Assembly (NCBI RefSeq): GCF_003330765.1
Contig: NZ_CP024903.1
Span: 3,038,001-3,102,000 of the forward strand
Source of the DNA: Burkholderia pyrrocinia
GTDB taxonomy: Bacteria; Pseudomonadota; Gammaproteobacteria; Burkholderiales; Burkholderiaceae
Length of the DNA: 64,000 nucleotides
Direction of reading: 5' to 3'
Made by a program: the position numbers and the translations under genes. The notes beneath the pieces are model-generated. The model was not told the origin of the DNA. It did no database searches and saw only the letters and a list, made by a program, of their open reading frames with translations. Positions 63,979-64,000 of the stretch are shown here, one piece after another (the first letter of the stretch is position 1; every line of letters starts with the position of its first letter).

Positions 63979-64000
63979 GTCGTTATCGATCGATAGAGTC

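Noticed and set aside
1..64000. CRISPR array, prophage, integrase/attachment site, insertion sequence, tRNA or rRNA
   Set aside because: No spaced identical repeats, transposase or integrase frames, tRNA-like cloverleaf with CCA-type end, or rRNA segments were seen.

Overview
The window is high-GC DNA with strong G/C third-position bias. The gene content (lhp-type hydroxyproline operon, many LysR/TetR/GntR-controlled catabolic units, DUF1302/DUF1329 cassette, ChrBA, DmeRF) suggests a secondary chromosome of a Burkholderia-type betaproteobacterium. That placement is inference from gene content and codon use. There are no rRNA or tRNA genes, insertion sequences, prophage genes or CRISPR arrays.

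Region 1 (about 351-10191, + strand) is one hydroxyproline-type catabolic operon. It encodes an amino-acid ABC transporter (binding protein, ATPase, two permeases), a DapA-family deaminase, a Cys/Cys 4-hydroxyproline epimerase, a DadA-like D-hydroxyproline dehydrogenase, an aldehyde dehydrogenase, a second Ser/Cys proline-racemase homologue, and a GntR/FCD regulator. A good sigma-70-like promoter with direct and inverted repeats at its start site precedes it.

Region 2 (10283-16235) holds a LysR regulator and a minus-strand lipid-type operon: histidine phosphatase, APH-type kinase, two SDRs and an acyl-CoA dehydrogenase. The separate kinase plus ACAD resembles LvaA/LvaC and the ACAD10/11 4-hydroxyacyl-CoA route. 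A 51-aa DUF3309 gene diverges from it.

Region 3 (16389-40986) is the most unusual part. Four minus-strand transcription units each begin with the same promoter module: a GGGAATACCC core in a hairpin, a T-tract, then a GTCATNATGAC palindrome overlapping a -35-like box. Together they encode two Tat-type flavin amine oxidase plus dihaem cytochrome c pairs, RidA, a PhyH dioxygenase, the DUF1302/DUF1329/MMPL/YCF48 hydrophobic-substrate cassette (with a broken duplicate of the YCF48 gene), an acyl-CoA synthetase, a thiolase, a saccharopine-dehydrogenase-like reductase, a DAO-type oxidase, an acyl-CoA dehydrogenase and two TetR regulators. I infer an undescribed regulon for uptake and oxidation of a hydrophobic amine. 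A BaeSR-like two-component pair diverges from it.

Region 4 (41146-50545) is a sugar-acid cluster: two MFS transporters, a LysR regulator, a PdxA-family dehydrogenase, an enolase-superfamily dehydratase, a DapA-family protein lacking the usual Tyr, a beta-propeller protein and an amidohydrolase-type lactonase. An 18-bp motif shared by two promoters probably marks the LysR site. A short frameshifted remnant lies before it.

Region 5 (50680-64000) is mixed: an orphan gene, a GNAT protein, a parvulin, a secreted beta-propeller protein, DUF1289, a DmeR/DmeF-type Ni/Co efflux pair with two tandem operators, a CaCA exchanger under a yybP-ykoY (Mn2+) riboswitch with visible alternative hairpins, a cupredoxin, ChrB-ChrA chromate resistance, a lipoprotein with five internal repeats and a CsgG-like lipoprotein.
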